This document shows positions 10,929 to 20,690 of a stretch of 64,000 nt of DNA, piece after piece. The DNA comes from Pseudoalteromonas piscicida (lineage in GTDB: Bacteria; Pseudomonadota; Gammaproteobacteria; Enterobacterales; Alteromonadaceae): the NCBI RefSeq assembly GCF_002208135.1, contig NZ_CP021646.1, positions 2,854,001 to 2,918,000 on the forward strand. The letters run 5' to 3'. The stretch's first letter is position 1; every line of letters starts with the position of its first letter. The notes under the pieces are model-generated. The model saw only the letters and a list, made by a program, of their open reading frames with translations. It was not told where the DNA came from and did not search any database. Made by a program: the position numbers and the translations under genes.

Positions 10929-10956
10929 TTTATAGGTTTCTTTGCAGGTGCGTTAG

Positions 10957-10965
10957 TGGTATATT
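10957..10965 (+). promoter_or_regulatory. rplY: Putative extended -10 promoter for rplY
   Basis: TGGTATATT at 10957-10965 is an extended -10 element (TGn plus TATATT). A weak -35-like TTTCTT lies 17 bp upstream. It is followed by a GC-rich discriminator (GGCGCGCC), as expected for a growth-rate-controlled ribosomal gene. It lies between the prs terminator and rplY, so a separate promoter is needed here. Confidence 0.5.
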
Positions 10966-11040
10966 GGCGCGCCTTTTTTAGGCAGGGAGCTTGGTCGCGA
11001 GCTCTCTGACACATTAACTTAAATTATTTTGGAGACATCC

Positions 11041-11649
11041 ATGTCTGTATACAAATTAGACGCTGAAGTACGTTCTGACCTAGGTACTGGTGCGAGCCGC
11101 CGCCTACGTCGCGCTGACAAAGTTCCTGCAATCCTATACGGTGCTGGTAAAGATGCAGTTTCACTAACTCTTGACCACAACAAAGTATTAAAAGCGCAAG
11201 AAGACGAAGGTTTCTACACTCACATCCTTACGCTAAACATCGGCGGTGAGTCTGTTGAAGCAATTCTTAAAGATATGCAACGTCACCCGTACAAGCCTAA
11301 GATCACTCACTTAGACTTCCAACGCGTTGATGCTTCTCAAAAGCTTCACACTAAAGTTCCTGTTCACTTCATCAACGAAGAGAAAGCAACTAAAGGTGGC
11401 AACACAATCGTTCACCAACTAACTGAAATTGAAATCACTTGTCTTCCAGCAAGACTTCCTGAGTTCATCGAAGTTGACGTAGCGACTCTAGCTGTTGGCG
11501 AAACTCTACACCTATCTGATATCAAGCTTCCAGCTGGCGTTGTTTCAGTTGAACTTGCTAAAGGTGCAGATCACGACCAAGCAGTTGTTTCAGTAAACGC
11601 TCCTAAAGCAGCTCCTGCTGAAGAGTCTGCTGAAGACGCAGCTGAGTAA
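11041..11649 (+). CDS. rplY: 50S ribosomal protein L25/general stress protein Ctc
   Basis: Binds 5S rRNA in the large ribosomal subunit. The chosen ATG ([21 protein letters not shown]) follows GGAG at about 11030; an in-frame start four codons earlier would lie over that ribosome site. The 202-residue product is the long form: an L25 domain (about 1-95) that binds 5S rRNA and a C-terminal Ctc/TL5 beta domain (about 100-190), ending in an acidic alanine-rich tail. E. coli has only the short 94-residue form. It lies just upstream of pth, a common rplY-pth-ychF order. Confidence 0.96.
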   Translation: MSVYKLDAEVRSDLGTGASRRLRRADKVPAILYGAGKDAVSLTLDHNKVLKAQEDEGFYTHILTLNIGGESVEAILKDMQRHPYKPKITHLDFQRVDASQKLHTKVPVHFINEEKATKGGNTIVHQLTEIEITCLPARLPEFIEVDVATLAVGETLHLSDIKLPAGVVSVELAKGADHDQAVVSVNAPKAAPAEESAEDAAE

Positions 11650-11668
11650 TTGTTCAGGTGTTAGCACC

Positions 11669-12253
11669 TTGAATAATATTCAAATGCTTGTGGGCCTGGC
11701 AAATCCAGGCCCCGAATACGCAAACACCCGTCATAACGCTGGCGCTTGGTTTATAGAAGAACTAGCCAGAAGATACAACTGCCTCCTAAAACCAGACGCT
11801 AAGCATCACGGCCTCACCGGCAAAGTGCTCATCAATAACCAAGAGTTTAAATTGCTGATCCCTACTACTTATATGAACTTAAGTGGTAAAGCGGTCGCAA
11901 GTCTTGCCAATTTTTATAAGATCCCTGTCGAGAGTATTCTTGTTGCTCACGATGAAATGGATTTAGAACCCGGTATCGCCAAACTCAAAAAAGGTGGTGG
12001 TCACGGCGGTCACAATGGCTTAAAAGACATAATCGCTAAAATGGCAAACAACAAAGAATTTATGCGATTGCGTGTTGGTATTGGTCACCCAGGACACAGA
12101 GACAAAGTCACAGGGTGGGTTTTAGGCAAAGCACCACAAGCAGACCAAGAAAAAATGGATGCCGCTGTGGATGAAGCAGTCCGATGTATGGAAATACTCG
12201 CAAAAGACGGTGTGTTAAAAGCGCAAAATCGACTACATTCATTTAAACCGTAA
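11669..12253 (+). CDS. pth: Peptidyl-tRNA hydrolase
   Basis: Pth cleaves peptidyl-tRNAs that drop off the ribosome, recycling the tRNA. The 194-residue frame starts at a TTG (11669); the next in-frame ATG, at codon 6, would remove part of the first strand MLVGLANPG, so the TTG is preferred though not certain. Family residues are visible: asparagine in GLANPG, catalytic histidine in NTRHNAG and aspartate in VAHDEMDL, plus [13 protein letters not shown]. It follows rplY by 19 bp and is probably cotranscribed. Confidence 0.96.
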   Translation: MNNIQMLVGLANPGPEYANTRHNAGAWFIEELARRYNCLLKPDAKHHGLTGKVLINNQEFKLLIPTTYMNLSGKAVASLANFYKIPVESILVAHDEMDLEPGIAKLKKGGGHGGHNGLKDIIAKMANNKEFMRLRVGIGHPGHRDKVTGWVLGKAPQADQEKMDAAVDEAVRCMEILAKDGVLKAQNRLHSFKP

Positions 12254-12349
12254 CAGTTCACTGCTGCGATTGATTGAGTAATACCTAAGCTTCTCGTTCG
12301 CCATGCTGCGAGCTTGAGATAATACGGTAGAAATTTAGGAATAAACACT

Positions 12350-13441
12350 ATGGGTTTTAAATGTGGCATTGTTGGTTTACCTAACGTAGGTAAATCTACT
12401 TTATTTAATGCGTTGACTAAAGCGGGCATTGAGGCCGCAAACTTTCCTTTCTGTACTATCGAACCGAATACCGGTGTAGTACCAGTACCAGATGCTCGTC
12501 TTGACCAGCTAGCTGAAATTGTTAAACCTCAGCGTACTATCCCAACTTCAATGGAGTTTGTGGATATTGCCGGTTTGGTAAAAGGTGCATCAAAAGGCGA
12601 AGGTTTAGGTAACCAATTTTTGGCAAACATCCGTGAAACGGATGCTATCGGTCACGTAGTTCGCTGTTTTGAAAATGAAAATATCGTTCACGTTGCTGGT
12701 CAAATCGACCCTGCTGAAGACATTGATGTTATCAACACTGAGCTGGTACTTGCAGACATGGATACTGCTGATCGCGCGGTTTTACGTAACGCGAAGAAAG
12801 CGAAAGGCGGCGATAAAGACGCGAAATTTGAGCTAGTTGTACTTGAAAAAGTGAAAGCGCACTTGGACGAAGGCTTAACGCTTCGCTCACTTGAACTAAA
12901 TAAAGAAGAAGCAGCAGCAATAAGCTACCTAAACTTTTTAACTATCAAGCCAACCATGTACATCGCCAACGTTAATGAAGATGGCTTTGAAAACAATCCA
13001 TTCCTAGACAAAGTACGTGAAATTGCAGCTGCAGAAGACGCAGTTGTGATCCCTGTATGTGCAGCTATCGAGGCCGAACTTTCTGAACTTGAAGAAGAAG
13101 ACAAGAAAGAGTTTATGGATGACTTAGGCTTAGAAGAGCCGGGTCTAAACCGCGTGATCCGTGGTGGTTATGAGTTGTTGAAACTGCAAACTTATTTTAC
13201 AGCTGGCGTAAAGGAAGTACGCGCATGGACTATTCCGGTTGGCGCGACAGCACCTCAAGCAGCTGGTAAAATCCACACTGACTTTGAGCGTGGTTTTATT
13301 CGTGCGCAAACTATCGGCTTTGATGATTATATCGAATTCCGTGGTGAGTCTGGTGCAAAGGACGCAGGTAAAATGCGTCAAGAAGGTAAAGAATACATCG
13401 TAAAAGATGGCGATGTGATGAACTTCTTATTTAACGTGTAA
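12350..13441 (+). CDS. ychF: Redox-responsive ATPase YchF (OBG family)
   Basis: A 363-residue OBG-family P-loop NTPase that associates with ribosomes and, unusually for the family, prefers ATP. Visible are the P-loop [14 protein letters not shown] at the start, switch-2 [10 protein letters not shown], a helical coiled insert (about 130-190), the altered specificity motif YIANVNEDG in place of NKxD, and a C-terminal TGS domain ending [10 protein letters not shown]. The order pth-ychF is widely conserved. A TAGGAAT ribosome site lies about 8 bases upstream of the ATG. Confidence 0.97.
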   Translation: MGFKCGIVGLPNVGKSTLFNALTKAGIEAANFPFCTIEPNTGVVPVPDARLDQLAEIVKPQRTIPTSMEFVDIAGLVKGASKGEGLGNQFLANIRETDAIGHVVRCFENENIVHVAGQIDPAEDIDVINTELVLADMDTADRAVLRNAKKAKGGDKDAKFELVVLEKVKAHLDEGLTLRSLELNKEEAAAISYLNFLTIKPTMYIANVNEDGFENNPFLDKVREIAAAEDAVVIPVCAAIEAELSELEEEDKKEFMDDLGLEEPGLNRVIRGGYELLKLQTYFTAGVKEVRAWTIPVGATAPQAAGKIHTDFERGFIRAQTIGFDDYIEFRGESGAKDAGKMRQEGKEYIVKDGDVMNFLFNV

Positions 13442-13467
13442 CCATAGTTACTACACGCTATTTCAAT

Positions 13468-13490
13468 AAAGGGAGCTTCGGCTCCTTTTT
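13468..13490 (+). terminator. Rho-independent terminator after ychF
   Basis: GGAGC-TTCG-GCTCC followed by TTTTT: a stable UUCG tetraloop hairpin 30 bp after the ychF stop. The remaining bases to the first tRNA are AT-rich with no gene, apart from the promoter listed next. Confidence 0.92.
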
Positions 13491-13685
13491 AGTTTTATCA
13501 ACTCTGCTTTTTAATCAAATAAGTACCTTGTTTTTCTGAGTAAGTTAAAGACACCAAAGGAATAAAAATTAACAGGTTTTGTTAAAAATTTGCAATTGCC
13601 CCGCATGATTTGATATAAAAACAGGCCGTTTCGCTTAATTTATCTGCAAACAAACTGTGTTAGCTGATTTTTTGCAAAAAAGGTG

Positions 13686-13714
13686 TTGACGGCTTGGGGG
13701 CATATACGCATAAT
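13686..13714 (+). promoter_or_regulatory. Stable-RNA type promoter for the Met/Leu/Gln tRNA cluster
   Basis: TTGACG (13686-13691), 17 bp, CATAAT (13709-13714), then a C/G-rich discriminator ACGCCCCGC. This layout, with a GC-rich discriminator, is typical of stringently controlled tRNA and rRNA promoters. It lies about 37 bp before the first tRNA. Confidence 0.8.
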
Positions 13715-13751
13715 ACGCCCCGCATCAGCGATGATGAGAAGTTAAAGAGAT

Positions 13752-13828
13752 GGCTATGTAGCTCAGCTGGTTAGAGCACATCACTCATAATGATGGGGTC
13801 CCCTGTTCAAATCAGGGCATAGCCACCA
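13752..13828 (+). tRNA. tRNA-Met (CAT), elongator, copy 1
   Basis: 77 nt including encoded CCA. Acceptor GGCTATG pairs with CATAGCC; anticodon loop CTCATAA. The sequence is the elongator methionine type (metT-like). First gene of the cluster; in E. coli a Met-Leu-Gln tRNA operon also lies beside ubiF. Confidence 0.97.
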
Positions 13829-13870
13829 TACTTTAACTACTACCAAAACTCATCTAGCTAGCAAAAATGT

Positions 13871-13946
13871 GCGGAAGTAGTGGAATTGGCAGATGTCTTG
13901 ATATAGACGCTGGATTTAGGTTCCAATTACTAATGCAAAAAGATGT
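13871..13946 (+). repeat. Degenerate 76-bp tRNA-Leu-like unit, copy 1
   Basis: Begins with a near copy of tRNA-Leu positions 1-19, then about 16 foreign bases, then the tRNA-Leu anticodon stem-loop (TGGATTTAGGTTCC), then a 22-base spacer ending AAAAAGATGT. It abuts the intact tRNA-Leu at 13947. There is no variable arm, T arm or 3' acceptor, so it cannot be a functional tRNA. Confidence 0.85.
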
Positions 13947-14031
<85 letters not shown>

Positions 14032-14067
14032 TGTTCTCGATTGGAACTAAAACAATCAAATTTTCGT

Positions 14068-14142
14068 TGGAGTATCGCCAAGCGGTAAGGCAGCGGGTTT
14101 TGATCCCGCCATTCCCAGGTTCAAATCCTGGTACTCCAGCCA
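14068..14142 (+). tRNA. tRNA-Gln (TTG), copy 1
   Basis: 75 nt with encoded CCA. Acceptor TGGAGTA pairs with TACTCCA; anticodon loop TTTTGAT with TTG. The same gene recurs three more times downstream. Confidence 0.97.
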
Positions 14143-14146
14143 ACTT

Positions 14147-14222
14147 TCTGAAGTTTAGGAATTGGCAGTTGTCTTGATATAGACGCTGGATTTAGGTTCC
14201 TATAACTAATGCAAAAAGATGT
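14147..14222 (+). repeat. Degenerate 76-bp tRNA-Leu-like unit, copy 2
   Basis: Same organisation as the unit at 13871, but its first bases have drifted (TCTGAAGTTTAGGAATTGG). It ends exactly at the tRNA-Leu start at 14223. Confidence 0.8.
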
Positions 14223-14307
<85 letters not shown>

Positions 14308-14343
14308 TGTTCTCGATTGGAACTAAAACAATCAAATTTTCGT

Positions 14344-14418
14344 TGGAGTATCGCCAAGCGGTAAGGCAGCGGGTTTTGATCCCGCCATTCCCAGGTTCAA
14401 ATCCTGGTACTCCAGCCA
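14344..14418 (+). tRNA. tRNA-Gln (TTG), copy 2
   Basis: 75 nt, identical to the copy at 14068. The Leu-Gln spacer sequence is also repeated, showing that the whole Leu-Gln block was duplicated. Confidence 0.97.
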
Positions 14419-14420
14419 AT

Positions 14421-14497
14421 GGCTATGTAGCTCAGCTGGTTAGAGCACATCACTCATAATGATGGGGTCCCCTGTTCAAATCAGGGCATAGCCACCA
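14421..14497 (+). tRNA. tRNA-Met (CAT), elongator, copy 2
   Basis: 77 nt, identical to the copy at 13752. It follows tRNA-Gln copy 2 with only two bases between them, so it must come from a common precursor. Confidence 0.97.
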
Positions 14498-14506
14498 TTT
14501 ACAAAT

Positions 14507-14582
14507 GCGGAAGTTTTGGAATTGGCGGATTTCTTGATATAGACGCTGGATTTAGGTTCCAATAACCAATGCAAAAAGATGT
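14507..14582 (+). repeat. Degenerate 76-bp tRNA-Leu-like unit, copy 3
   Basis: Same organisation as the unit at 13871: tRNA-Leu 5' piece, 16-base insert, anticodon arm, spacer. It abuts the tRNA-Leu at 14583. Confidence 0.82.
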
Positions 14583-14667
<85 letters not shown>

Positions 14668-14706
14668 TGTTCTTTTAAATCAGAACTAAAAAAGATTTTA
14701 TTTCGT

Positions 14707-14781
14707 TGGAGTATCGCCAAGCGGTAAGGCAGCGGGTTTTGATCCCGCCATTCCCAGGTTCAAATCCTGGTACTCCAGCCA
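14707..14781 (+). tRNA. tRNA-Gln (TTG), copy 3
   Basis: 75 nt, identical to the copy at 14068, with encoded CCA. Confidence 0.97.
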
Positions 14782-14785
14782 ACTT

Positions 14786-15013
14786 TCTGAAGTTGAGGAA
14801 TTGGCAGTTGTCTTGATATAGACGCTGGATTTAGGTTCCTATAACTAATGCAAAAAGATGTGCGGAAGTGGCGGAATTGGCAGTTGTCTTAATATAGACG
14901 CTGGATTTAGGTTCCTATAACTAATGCAAAAAGATGTGCGGAAGTGGCGGAATTGGCAGTTGTCTTGATATAGACGCTGGATTTAGGTTCCTATAACTAA
15001 TGCAAAAAGATGT
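14786..15013 (+). repeat. Three tandem degenerate tRNA-Leu-like units (copies 4-6)
   Basis: Three 76-bp units head to tail (14786-14861, 14862-14937, 14938-15013). The last two have an intact 19-base tRNA-Leu 5' segment. They differ from each other by only one or two bases (for example TCTTAATATA versus TCTTGATATA), so the expansion is recent. The array abuts tRNA-Leu copy 4. Confidence 0.88.
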
Positions 15014-15098
<85 letters not shown>

Positions 15099-15124
15099 TG
15101 TTCTTTCAAGTAGAACTCAAACTC

Positions 15125-15296
15125 TTGAACTTACCTCTATTGCTGGGTATCGTCTCGACACGAAGTGGAAGCGGTAAGATAGCCTAACTCAAATCTGGGC
15201 TAAATAAGGTTTGAACTTACCTCTATTGCTGGGTATCGTCTCGACACGAAGTGGAAGCGGTAAGATAGCCTAACTCAAATCTGGGCTAAATAAGGT
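15125..15296 (+). repeat. Two tandem degenerate 86-bp tRNA-Gln-like units
   Basis: Units at 15125-15210 and 15211-15296 are identical to each other. Each has the 5' spacer seen before the real tRNA-Gln (TTGAACTTACCTCTATTGC), a TGGGTATCG start, a 16-base insert, then AAGCGGTAAG of the D arm and a decayed remainder including TCAAATC. The pairing needed for a tRNA is lost. They sit immediately upstream of tRNA-Gln copy 4. Confidence 0.82.
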
Positions 15297-15315
15297 TTGA
15301 ACTTACCTCTATTGC

Positions 15316-15390
15316 TGGAGTATCGCCAAGCGGTAAGGCAGCGGGTTTTGATCCCGCCATTCCCAGGTTCAAATCCTGGTACTCCAGCCA
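15316..15390 (+). tRNA. tRNA-Gln (TTG), copy 4
   Basis: 75 nt, same sequence as the copy at 14068, with encoded CCA. Confidence 0.97.
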
Positions 15391-15429
15391 TCTCATTGAG
15401 GTGTTGGCTACAAATAATATATCTACTGT

Positions 15430-15514
<85 letters not shown>

Positions 15515-15600
15515 TTTAGTAACAATTTCTTTCCTCTTTATTCATTCCTAGCTCATTTTTCTAATGTTACTTTCAAACTTTCTTCATCTTAGGAAAGAAA

Positions 15601-16155
15601 GTGCTAAAGTCTTTATTTCTTCTATTTTCATTAATCATTTTCAGTATACCTAGCTTTGTAGAAGCAAGGGCTAGCTCAATTTGCTCTCCATCACACATAG
15701 AAATAGCACTCAAGCATTTTAGCTACTGTCAGCCCTCAGAGCAGGCACAAAAAGTTTCATTTCAAACCTTCACTAGCGATACCTACTCGGTTGTGATTAG
15801 CGACAACTCTTCTGAACTAACGTTAAGCTGGATAACTGGCGCTACCGCGCTTGCTGGTCTACCTAACAAATACGATTTAACACCTCTTGAGTTTATGACA
15901 CGAGCTTTCAATGGCACTTTCGATATACAGAGTGAAGACATGCAGAAAATCAGTGCTGAACTTGGTGTTATAGACGAAGCAAATGTATTTACCGCTACTC
16001 ACGGAGCAAAACATATTTTTTCTTCTATCAGACCTTTAGGAGTTCAAACTGCTTACATTTTGCAGCCCAACAGTGATTGGTTATTAAGGCTAGATGGCAA
16101 ATTTGATATTAATACCTTGATGTATGTCGTCGATAAGCTAACACTGATGAGATGA
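15601..16155 (+). CDS. Hypothetical secreted or periplasmic protein
   Basis: I do not recognise this 184-residue protein. It starts at a GTG at 15601 after an AGGAAAG ribosome site. The first 23 residues form a clear signal peptide (MLKSLFLLFSLIIFSIPSFVEA), so the product should be exported. The mature part has two cysteines (SSICSPSH and FSYCQPS), which could form a disulphide, and mixed alpha/beta character with no repeats or membrane segments. It stands alone after the tRNA cluster and faces ubiF convergently. Confidence 0.7.
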   Translation: MLKSLFLLFSLIIFSIPSFVEARASSICSPSHIEIALKHFSYCQPSEQAQKVSFQTFTSDTYSVVISDNSSELTLSWITGATALAGLPNKYDLTPLEFMTRAFNGTFDIQSEDMQKISAELGVIDEANVFTATHGAKHIFSSIRPLGVQTAYILQPNSDWLLRLDGKFDINTLMYVVDKLTLMR

Positions 16156-16286
16156 TCTCGGCACTAAATAATGAAGCGTGCAGTAATACTAATTTACCTT
16201 AATACTTGCCCCTTCAAAAAGGTCACTTAATTAAGCGAATTGGTATAAGTAAATTGGTATAACACGCTCCGTGAAGAGAGCAAAGA

Positions 16287-17453
16287 TTAAAAACCAACAC
16301 CTCCCATGGCATGCTTAAGTACTTCTTTTTTTAGCGGCCCGGCTTTATTCGCCACACTCAGTGCCAGATTTCTCAAATGCTTTAAAGGTGTTACTTGGTT
16401 CGAAAAACCAAAATAACACACATCCATCATACTCATCATCAAGAGGTTGTCTTTCCTACGCTTTGATTCGTAATGATGTAGTGCGATGCTATCACCTATG
16501 TCTTCTTTTGACTCAATCGCTTCAGCAAGCGCGACTACGTCTTTAAAGCCAAGGTTTACTCCCTGCCCTGCTAATGGATTTATGGTATGGGCTGCATCTC
16601 CAACTAATACCACTCGTTCGCTCACATACTGGTTAGCATGTTGCCTAGCTAAAGGAAAAACCGCGACTTCTTCAATCTCAAAGTCACCAGGTAGCTCAAA
16701 AAATGCAGCTTTTACTTCTTGTTTTAGCGCCTGCTTATCTAGTTGCTTAAGTAAATTGAGTTTATTGCCGTTGTCATACCAAATCAGATTGGCATACGGA
16801 TACTGCATAGGTAAAAAGGCAATGGGGCCTGATGGCTTAAATTGCTGCCACGTTTTTTCTTGTTGCGGTGCATCAAGTTTAATCAGCAGCCCCATACAAT
16901 GTTGTTCATATTGCCAACCCGTCACACCTATGCCACTCATTTGTCTGACGATAGAACGGCCACCATCAGCAGCAATTAACAGATCTGCGGTAAAGGATGC
17001 AGCTTGATACTCAATCGTCACGGAGTCGTCATCATGAATAATGCGGTTTGGAATTCCTTCTGGTGAAACCACTTTGATATCAAATTCCTTAAACTGCTGC
17101 CACAGTGCAGCTTGAATGAGGTTATTCTCAATTAAGTGGCCTAAGTGCGAGGCGTTTAGTGCTTCACAATCAAATACCAATTGTCCTGGCTTATCCTCAT
17201 AGGCTTCTAACTGCTTGTAAACCGCGGCTCTGGTACTTCTTAACACAGGCATAGCACCGAGTTCATCGAGTAGCTGCTCGGAAAAGCGATTGATAGCAGA
17301 AACACGAATATCTACCTTATCGCTCGCGAGTATTGCACTAGGTGAGATGGGAGAATGTTCAATAATAGTTACGTCAACACCTTGCTTCGCTAGCTTCACA
17401 GCACACGCCGCACCAACCATGCCACCACCGACTATCAGAGCCTTGTTTTTCAT
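16287..17453 (-). CDS. ubiF: UbiF-like FAD-dependent ubiquinone biosynthesis hydroxylase
   Basis: UbiH/UbiF-family flavoprotein monooxygenase, predicted to hydroxylate 3-demethoxyubiquinol in ubiquinone synthesis. Motifs seen are the FAD-binding GGGMVGAA near the N-terminus, DVRVSAIN, and the second FAD motif GDAAHTINPLAGQGVNLG. The C-terminal LKHAMGG resembles UbiF of E. coli. The divergent neighbour miaB is the same as in E. coli, which separates it from UbiH. The ATG at 17453 (MKNKALIVGGG) is preferred because GGA sits about 9 bases upstream; a GTG four codons earlier is in frame but overlaps that site. Confidence 0.88.
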   Translation of the reverse strand: MKNKALIVGGGMVGAACAVKLAKQGVDVTIIEHSPISPSAILASDKVDIRVSAINRFSEQLLDELGAMPVLRSTRAAVYKQLEAYEDKPGQLVFDCEALNASHLGHLIENNLIQAALWQQFKEFDIKVVSPEGIPNRIIHDDDSVTIEYQAASFTADLLIAADGGRSIVRQMSGIGVTGWQYEQHCMGLLIKLDAPQQEKTWQQFKPSGPIAFLPMQYPYANLIWYDNGNKLNLLKQLDKQALKQEVKAAFFELPGDFEIEEVAVFPLARQHANQYVSERVVLVGDAAHTINPLAGQGVNLGFKDVVALAEAIESKEDIGDSIALHHYESKRRKDNLLMMSMMDVCYFGFSNQVTPLKHLRNLALSVANKAGPLKKEVLKHAMGGVGF

Positions 17454-17683
17454 GCCATATTCCACTTAATTGAGTCTTTGCACATTGTAACGCATATAAA
17501 AACAGATGTTTGCTTAAAACACCCTGTATTGATCCACATTTTGAAAGTTAAAATCTATACTTGGCTAGACAAGATAGGTCATATAAAATACGCGTCCTTT
17601 AGGCATAATGATATCAATTCAGCATCGCCTGCACGAGAAACGCGTAGTGCTAAACACCGAGTTGTAAACGAGGCAATATTTAA

Positions 17684-19117
17684 ATGAGTAAAAAACTGCA
17701 TATTAAAACCTGGGGTTGTCAGATGAACGAGTATGACTCCCAGAAAATGGCGGATCTTTTGGATTCAACAAATGGCTATCAGCTTACAGAAGAAGCTGAG
17801 CAAGCTGATGTGATCCTACTCAATACTTGCTCGATTCGTGAGAAGGCACAGGAAAAAGTATTCCACCAACTTGGTCGTTGGAAACTACTAAAAGACACAA
17901 AACCTGATCTTGTTATTGGTGTTGGTGGCTGCGTAGCATCACAAGAAGGCGACACCATTCGCCAGCGTGCTCCATTTGTTGATATCGTGTTTGGCCCACA
18001 AACATTGCACCGCCTACCTGAAATGATCAAACAGGTGCAAAGCAAAGAAGGTGCTGTCGTTGATATTTCATTCCCTGAAATTGAAAAGTTCGACCGTCTC
18101 CCTGAGCCAAAGGCTGAAGGCCCGAGTGCATTTGTTTCGATTATGGAAGGTTGCTCTAAATACTGTACTTTCTGCGTTGTACCTTATACACGTGGTGAAG
18201 AGGTGAGCCGCCCTTTAGATGATGTGATCCTTGAAGTTGCTCAGCTTGCAGAGCAAGGCGTGCGTGAAGTGAACTTACTCGGTCAGAACGTAAATGCTTA
18301 CCGCGGTGAAATGCACGATGGTGAAATTTGCTATTTCTCTGACTTAATTCGCTACGTTGCAGCAATTGACGGTATTGACCGTATTCGCTACACCACATCG
18401 CACCCGGTTGAATTTACACCAGATATCATTGAAGCCTATGCGGATGTGCCGGAGCTTGTTGACCATTTACACCTACCGGTGCAAAGTGGTTCAGACCGTA
18501 TTCTAAACCTAATGAAACGCGGTCACACTGCACTTGAATACAAGTCAACAATCCGCAAGCTGCGTAAGATCCGTCCAAACCTAAGCATGTCTTCGGACTT
18601 CATCATTGGTTTCCCTGGTGAATCAAACGCAGACTTTGAAGCAACGATGAACCTGATTAATGATATCGGCTTTGATATGAGCTTTAGTTTCATCTACTCG
18701 GCGCGCCCTGGCACACCAGCAGCCGACTTACCTGATGATGTTGCAGAATCAGAAAAGAAAGAACGCCTGTATATTCTACAGAACCGTATCAACCAAATGG
18801 CGCAAGATATCAGCCGTAAGATGCACGATACCGAGCAGCGTATTTTGGTTGAAGGCCCATCGAAGAAAAACCCAATGGAACTGCGTGGTAGAACCGAAAA
18901 TAACCGCGTTGTAAACTTCGAAGGTCCACACTCAGTGATCGGCCAATTCGTCGATGTACGTATTACTGAGGCGTTACCAAACTCGTTACGTGGTGAGCTT
19001 ATCCGTACTGAAGCAGAAATGGATTTACGTCGTGACGTAAAACCGTCGGATATCTTAAATAAAGCGCCACAAGAACCTGAAATTAATGAATTAGGTGTTG
19101 GTACTTTTACCCCCTAG
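17684..19117 (+). CDS. miaB: tRNA-2-methylthio-N6-isopentenyladenosine synthase (MiaB)
   Basis: Radical-SAM methylthiotransferase that modifies A37 in tRNAs reading U-starting codons. The 477-residue protein shows three domains: N-terminal UPF0004 with cluster cysteines C12, C49 and C83; radical SAM with C157, C161 and C164 in GCSKYCTFC; and a C-terminal TRAM domain (about 380-445). It is divergent from ubiF with 230 bp between the starts. That gap has no convincing gene; a 69-codon frame in it reads into miaB but has no family character. Confidence 0.97.
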   Translation: MSKKLHIKTWGCQMNEYDSQKMADLLDSTNGYQLTEEAEQADVILLNTCSIREKAQEKVFHQLGRWKLLKDTKPDLVIGVGGCVASQEGDTIRQRAPFVDIVFGPQTLHRLPEMIKQVQSKEGAVVDISFPEIEKFDRLPEPKAEGPSAFVSIMEGCSKYCTFCVVPYTRGEEVSRPLDDVILEVAQLAEQGVREVNLLGQNVNAYRGEMHDGEICYFSDLIRYVAAIDGIDRIRYTTSHPVEFTPDIIEAYADVPELVDHLHLPVQSGSDRILNLMKRGHTALEYKSTIRKLRKIRPNLSMSSDFIIGFPGESNADFEATMNLINDIGFDMSFSFIYSARPGTPAADLPDDVAESEKKERLYILQNRINQMAQDISRKMHDTEQRILVEGPSKKNPMELRGRTENNRVVNFEGPHSVIGQFVDVRITEALPNSLRGELIRTEAEMDLRRDVKPSDILNKAPQEPEINELGVGTFTP

Positions 19118-19131
19118 CATTTTTAAATTGT

Positions 19132-19158
19132 GCGCTAGCTTCGGCTAGCGTCATTTTT
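19132..19158 (+). terminator. Rho-independent terminator after miaB
   Basis: CGCTAGC-TTCG-GCTAGCG followed by TCATTTTTA. The hairpin is very stable with a UUCG loop; the T run is interrupted once. It sits 14 bp before the ybeZ start, so it may attenuate rather than stop transcription into ybeZ-ybeY-corC-lnt. Confidence 0.8.
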
Positions 19159-19171
19159 ATAGGAAGACATT

Positions 19172-20206
19172 TTGAGTAATCAGATAAAGAATATAGAAAT
19201 TTACTTAGAACCCGCAGATAATCACCGCCTTTCTTCACTTTGTGGTCCGTTCGACGAAAATCTAAAACAAATAGAACGTCGCCTTGGAGTTGAAATCGCG
19301 CACCGTGACAATTGGTTTAAAGTCACCGGACAAGCGGTAACGGCAAAAGCTGCTGTGGATATTCTAAAGTCTCTATATGTTGATACTCAGCCTGTGAAAG
19401 GAAAAATGACAGAAATCGAACCAGCTCAGGTTCATCTCGCCATCACAGAAGCGAACGTACTTGAACAAGACGCCCCAACCGTGTGGGACAAAGAAGTCTA
19501 TATTAAGACTCGTCGCGGTGTGGTTAAGCCTCGTAATCCAAATCAGAGCCAATATGTTGCTAATATCTTAACTCACGATATTACCTTTGGTGTTGGTCCT
19601 GCGGGTACTGGTAAAACCTACCTTGCTGTTGCAGCAGCGGTTGATGCACTAGAACGTCAAGAGATCCGTCGCATCCTACTCACTCGTCCAGCGGTTGAAG
19701 CTGGTGAAAAGCTGGGCTTCTTACCAGGTGATTTAACACAAAAAATCGACCCTTACCTTCGTCCACTTTATGACGCCCTATTCGAGATGCTTGGTTTTGA
19801 AAAAGTTGAGCGCTTAATCGAAAAAAATGTAATCGAAGTTGCACCTTTGGCGTATATGCGTGGTCGAACACTCAATGACGCGTTTATTATCTTAGACGAG
19901 AGCCAAAATACCACCACTGAACAAATGAAAATGTTTCTAACGCGGATTGGTTTTAATTCAAAAGCGGTGATCACCGGTGATATCACGCAAATCGATTTAC
20001 CTCGTGGCGCGCGCTCTGGACTTCGTCATGCAATTGAAGTACTCAATGATGTAGAAGAAATTTCATTTAACTTCTTTAAATCTCACGATGTAGTTAGACA
20101 CCCTGTGGTTGCTCGTATCGTCGAAGCATACGAGAAGAAAGAAGAACAAGAACGCCTCGCTAAAGCTGAAAAGCAACAAGCGAAACAGCAACTTTCTGAG
20201 GAATAA
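19172..20206 (+). CDS. ybeZ: PhoH-like ATPase YbeZ
   Basis: A 344-residue cytoplasmic PhoH-family P-loop ATPase that acts with YbeY in RNA metabolism. The TTG at 19172 is taken as start because AGGAAG is 5-6 bases upstream. The Walker A motif is GPAGTGKT at 142-149; Walker B is FIILDESQNTT. An N-terminal KH-like region (about 1-90) precedes the ATPase and the C-terminal 25 residues are charged and coiled. It is followed by ybeY after 3 bp, a fixed pair in gammaproteobacteria. Confidence 0.95.
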   Translation: MSNQIKNIEIYLEPADNHRLSSLCGPFDENLKQIERRLGVEIAHRDNWFKVTGQAVTAKAAVDILKSLYVDTQPVKGKMTEIEPAQVHLAITEANVLEQDAPTVWDKEVYIKTRRGVVKPRNPNQSQYVANILTHDITFGVGPAGTGKTYLAVAAAVDALERQEIRRILLTRPAVEAGEKLGFLPGDLTQKIDPYLRPLYDALFEMLGFEKVERLIEKNVIEVAPLAYMRGRTLNDAFIILDESQNTTTEQMKMFLTRIGFNSKAVITGDITQIDLPRGARSGLRHAIEVLNDVEEISFNFFKSHDVVRHPVVARIVEAYEKKEEQERLAKAEKQQAKQQLSEE

Positions 20207-20209
20207 ACC

Positions 20210-20668
20210 ATGGACTTAGTGCTAGATTTGCAATTGGCTTGTGAGTTTGACAACTTGCCATCCGAGGCACAATTTCAATTATGGGCAGAACAAGCATTAA
20301 CGCAATTTCGCGAAGAAGCAGAATTAACTATTCGCATCGCTGACGAGCACGAAAGCCAAGAGCTCAATAGCCAATACAGGGGCAAAGACAAGCCAACCAA
20401 CGTGTTGTCTTTCCCATTTGATGCACCACCGGGGATTGAGTTACCACTTATTGGTGATTTAATTATCTGTCCCCAAGTGGTATACCAAGAATCCGTAGAG
20501 CAAGAAAAGACCTTCCATGACCACTTCACCCATATGGTTATCCACGGTTGCTTGCATTTACTTGGATTTGACCATATAAATGAACAAGACGCGGTAGAAA
20601 TGGAAACAATAGAGAAGCAAATTCTCGCTTCTTTGAATATCGCAGATCCTTACAGAGACGATTGTTAA
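20210..20668 (+). CDS. ybeY: Endoribonuclease/rRNA maturation factor YbeY
   Basis: YbeY is a single-strand endoribonuclease needed for 16S rRNA 3'-end maturation and ribosome quality control. The 152-residue protein has the family zinc motif H112-x3-H116-x5-H122 in [13 protein letters not shown], and the conserved NVLSFPF segment. It lies between ybeZ and corC in the conserved operon. Confidence 0.96.
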   Translation: MDLVLDLQLACEFDNLPSEAQFQLWAEQALTQFREEAELTIRIADEHESQELNSQYRGKDKPTNVLSFPFDAPPGIELPLIGDLIICPQVVYQESVEQEKTFHDHFTHMVIHGCLHLLGFDHINEQDAVEMETIEKQILASLNIADPYRDDC

Positions 20669-20690
20669 ATTAACGGAGTAGATACAACTA

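Noticed and set aside
17478..17687. A 69-residue frame between ubiF and miaB
   Set aside because: No ribosome site, no family character, low-quality codon pattern, and it runs into the miaB start.
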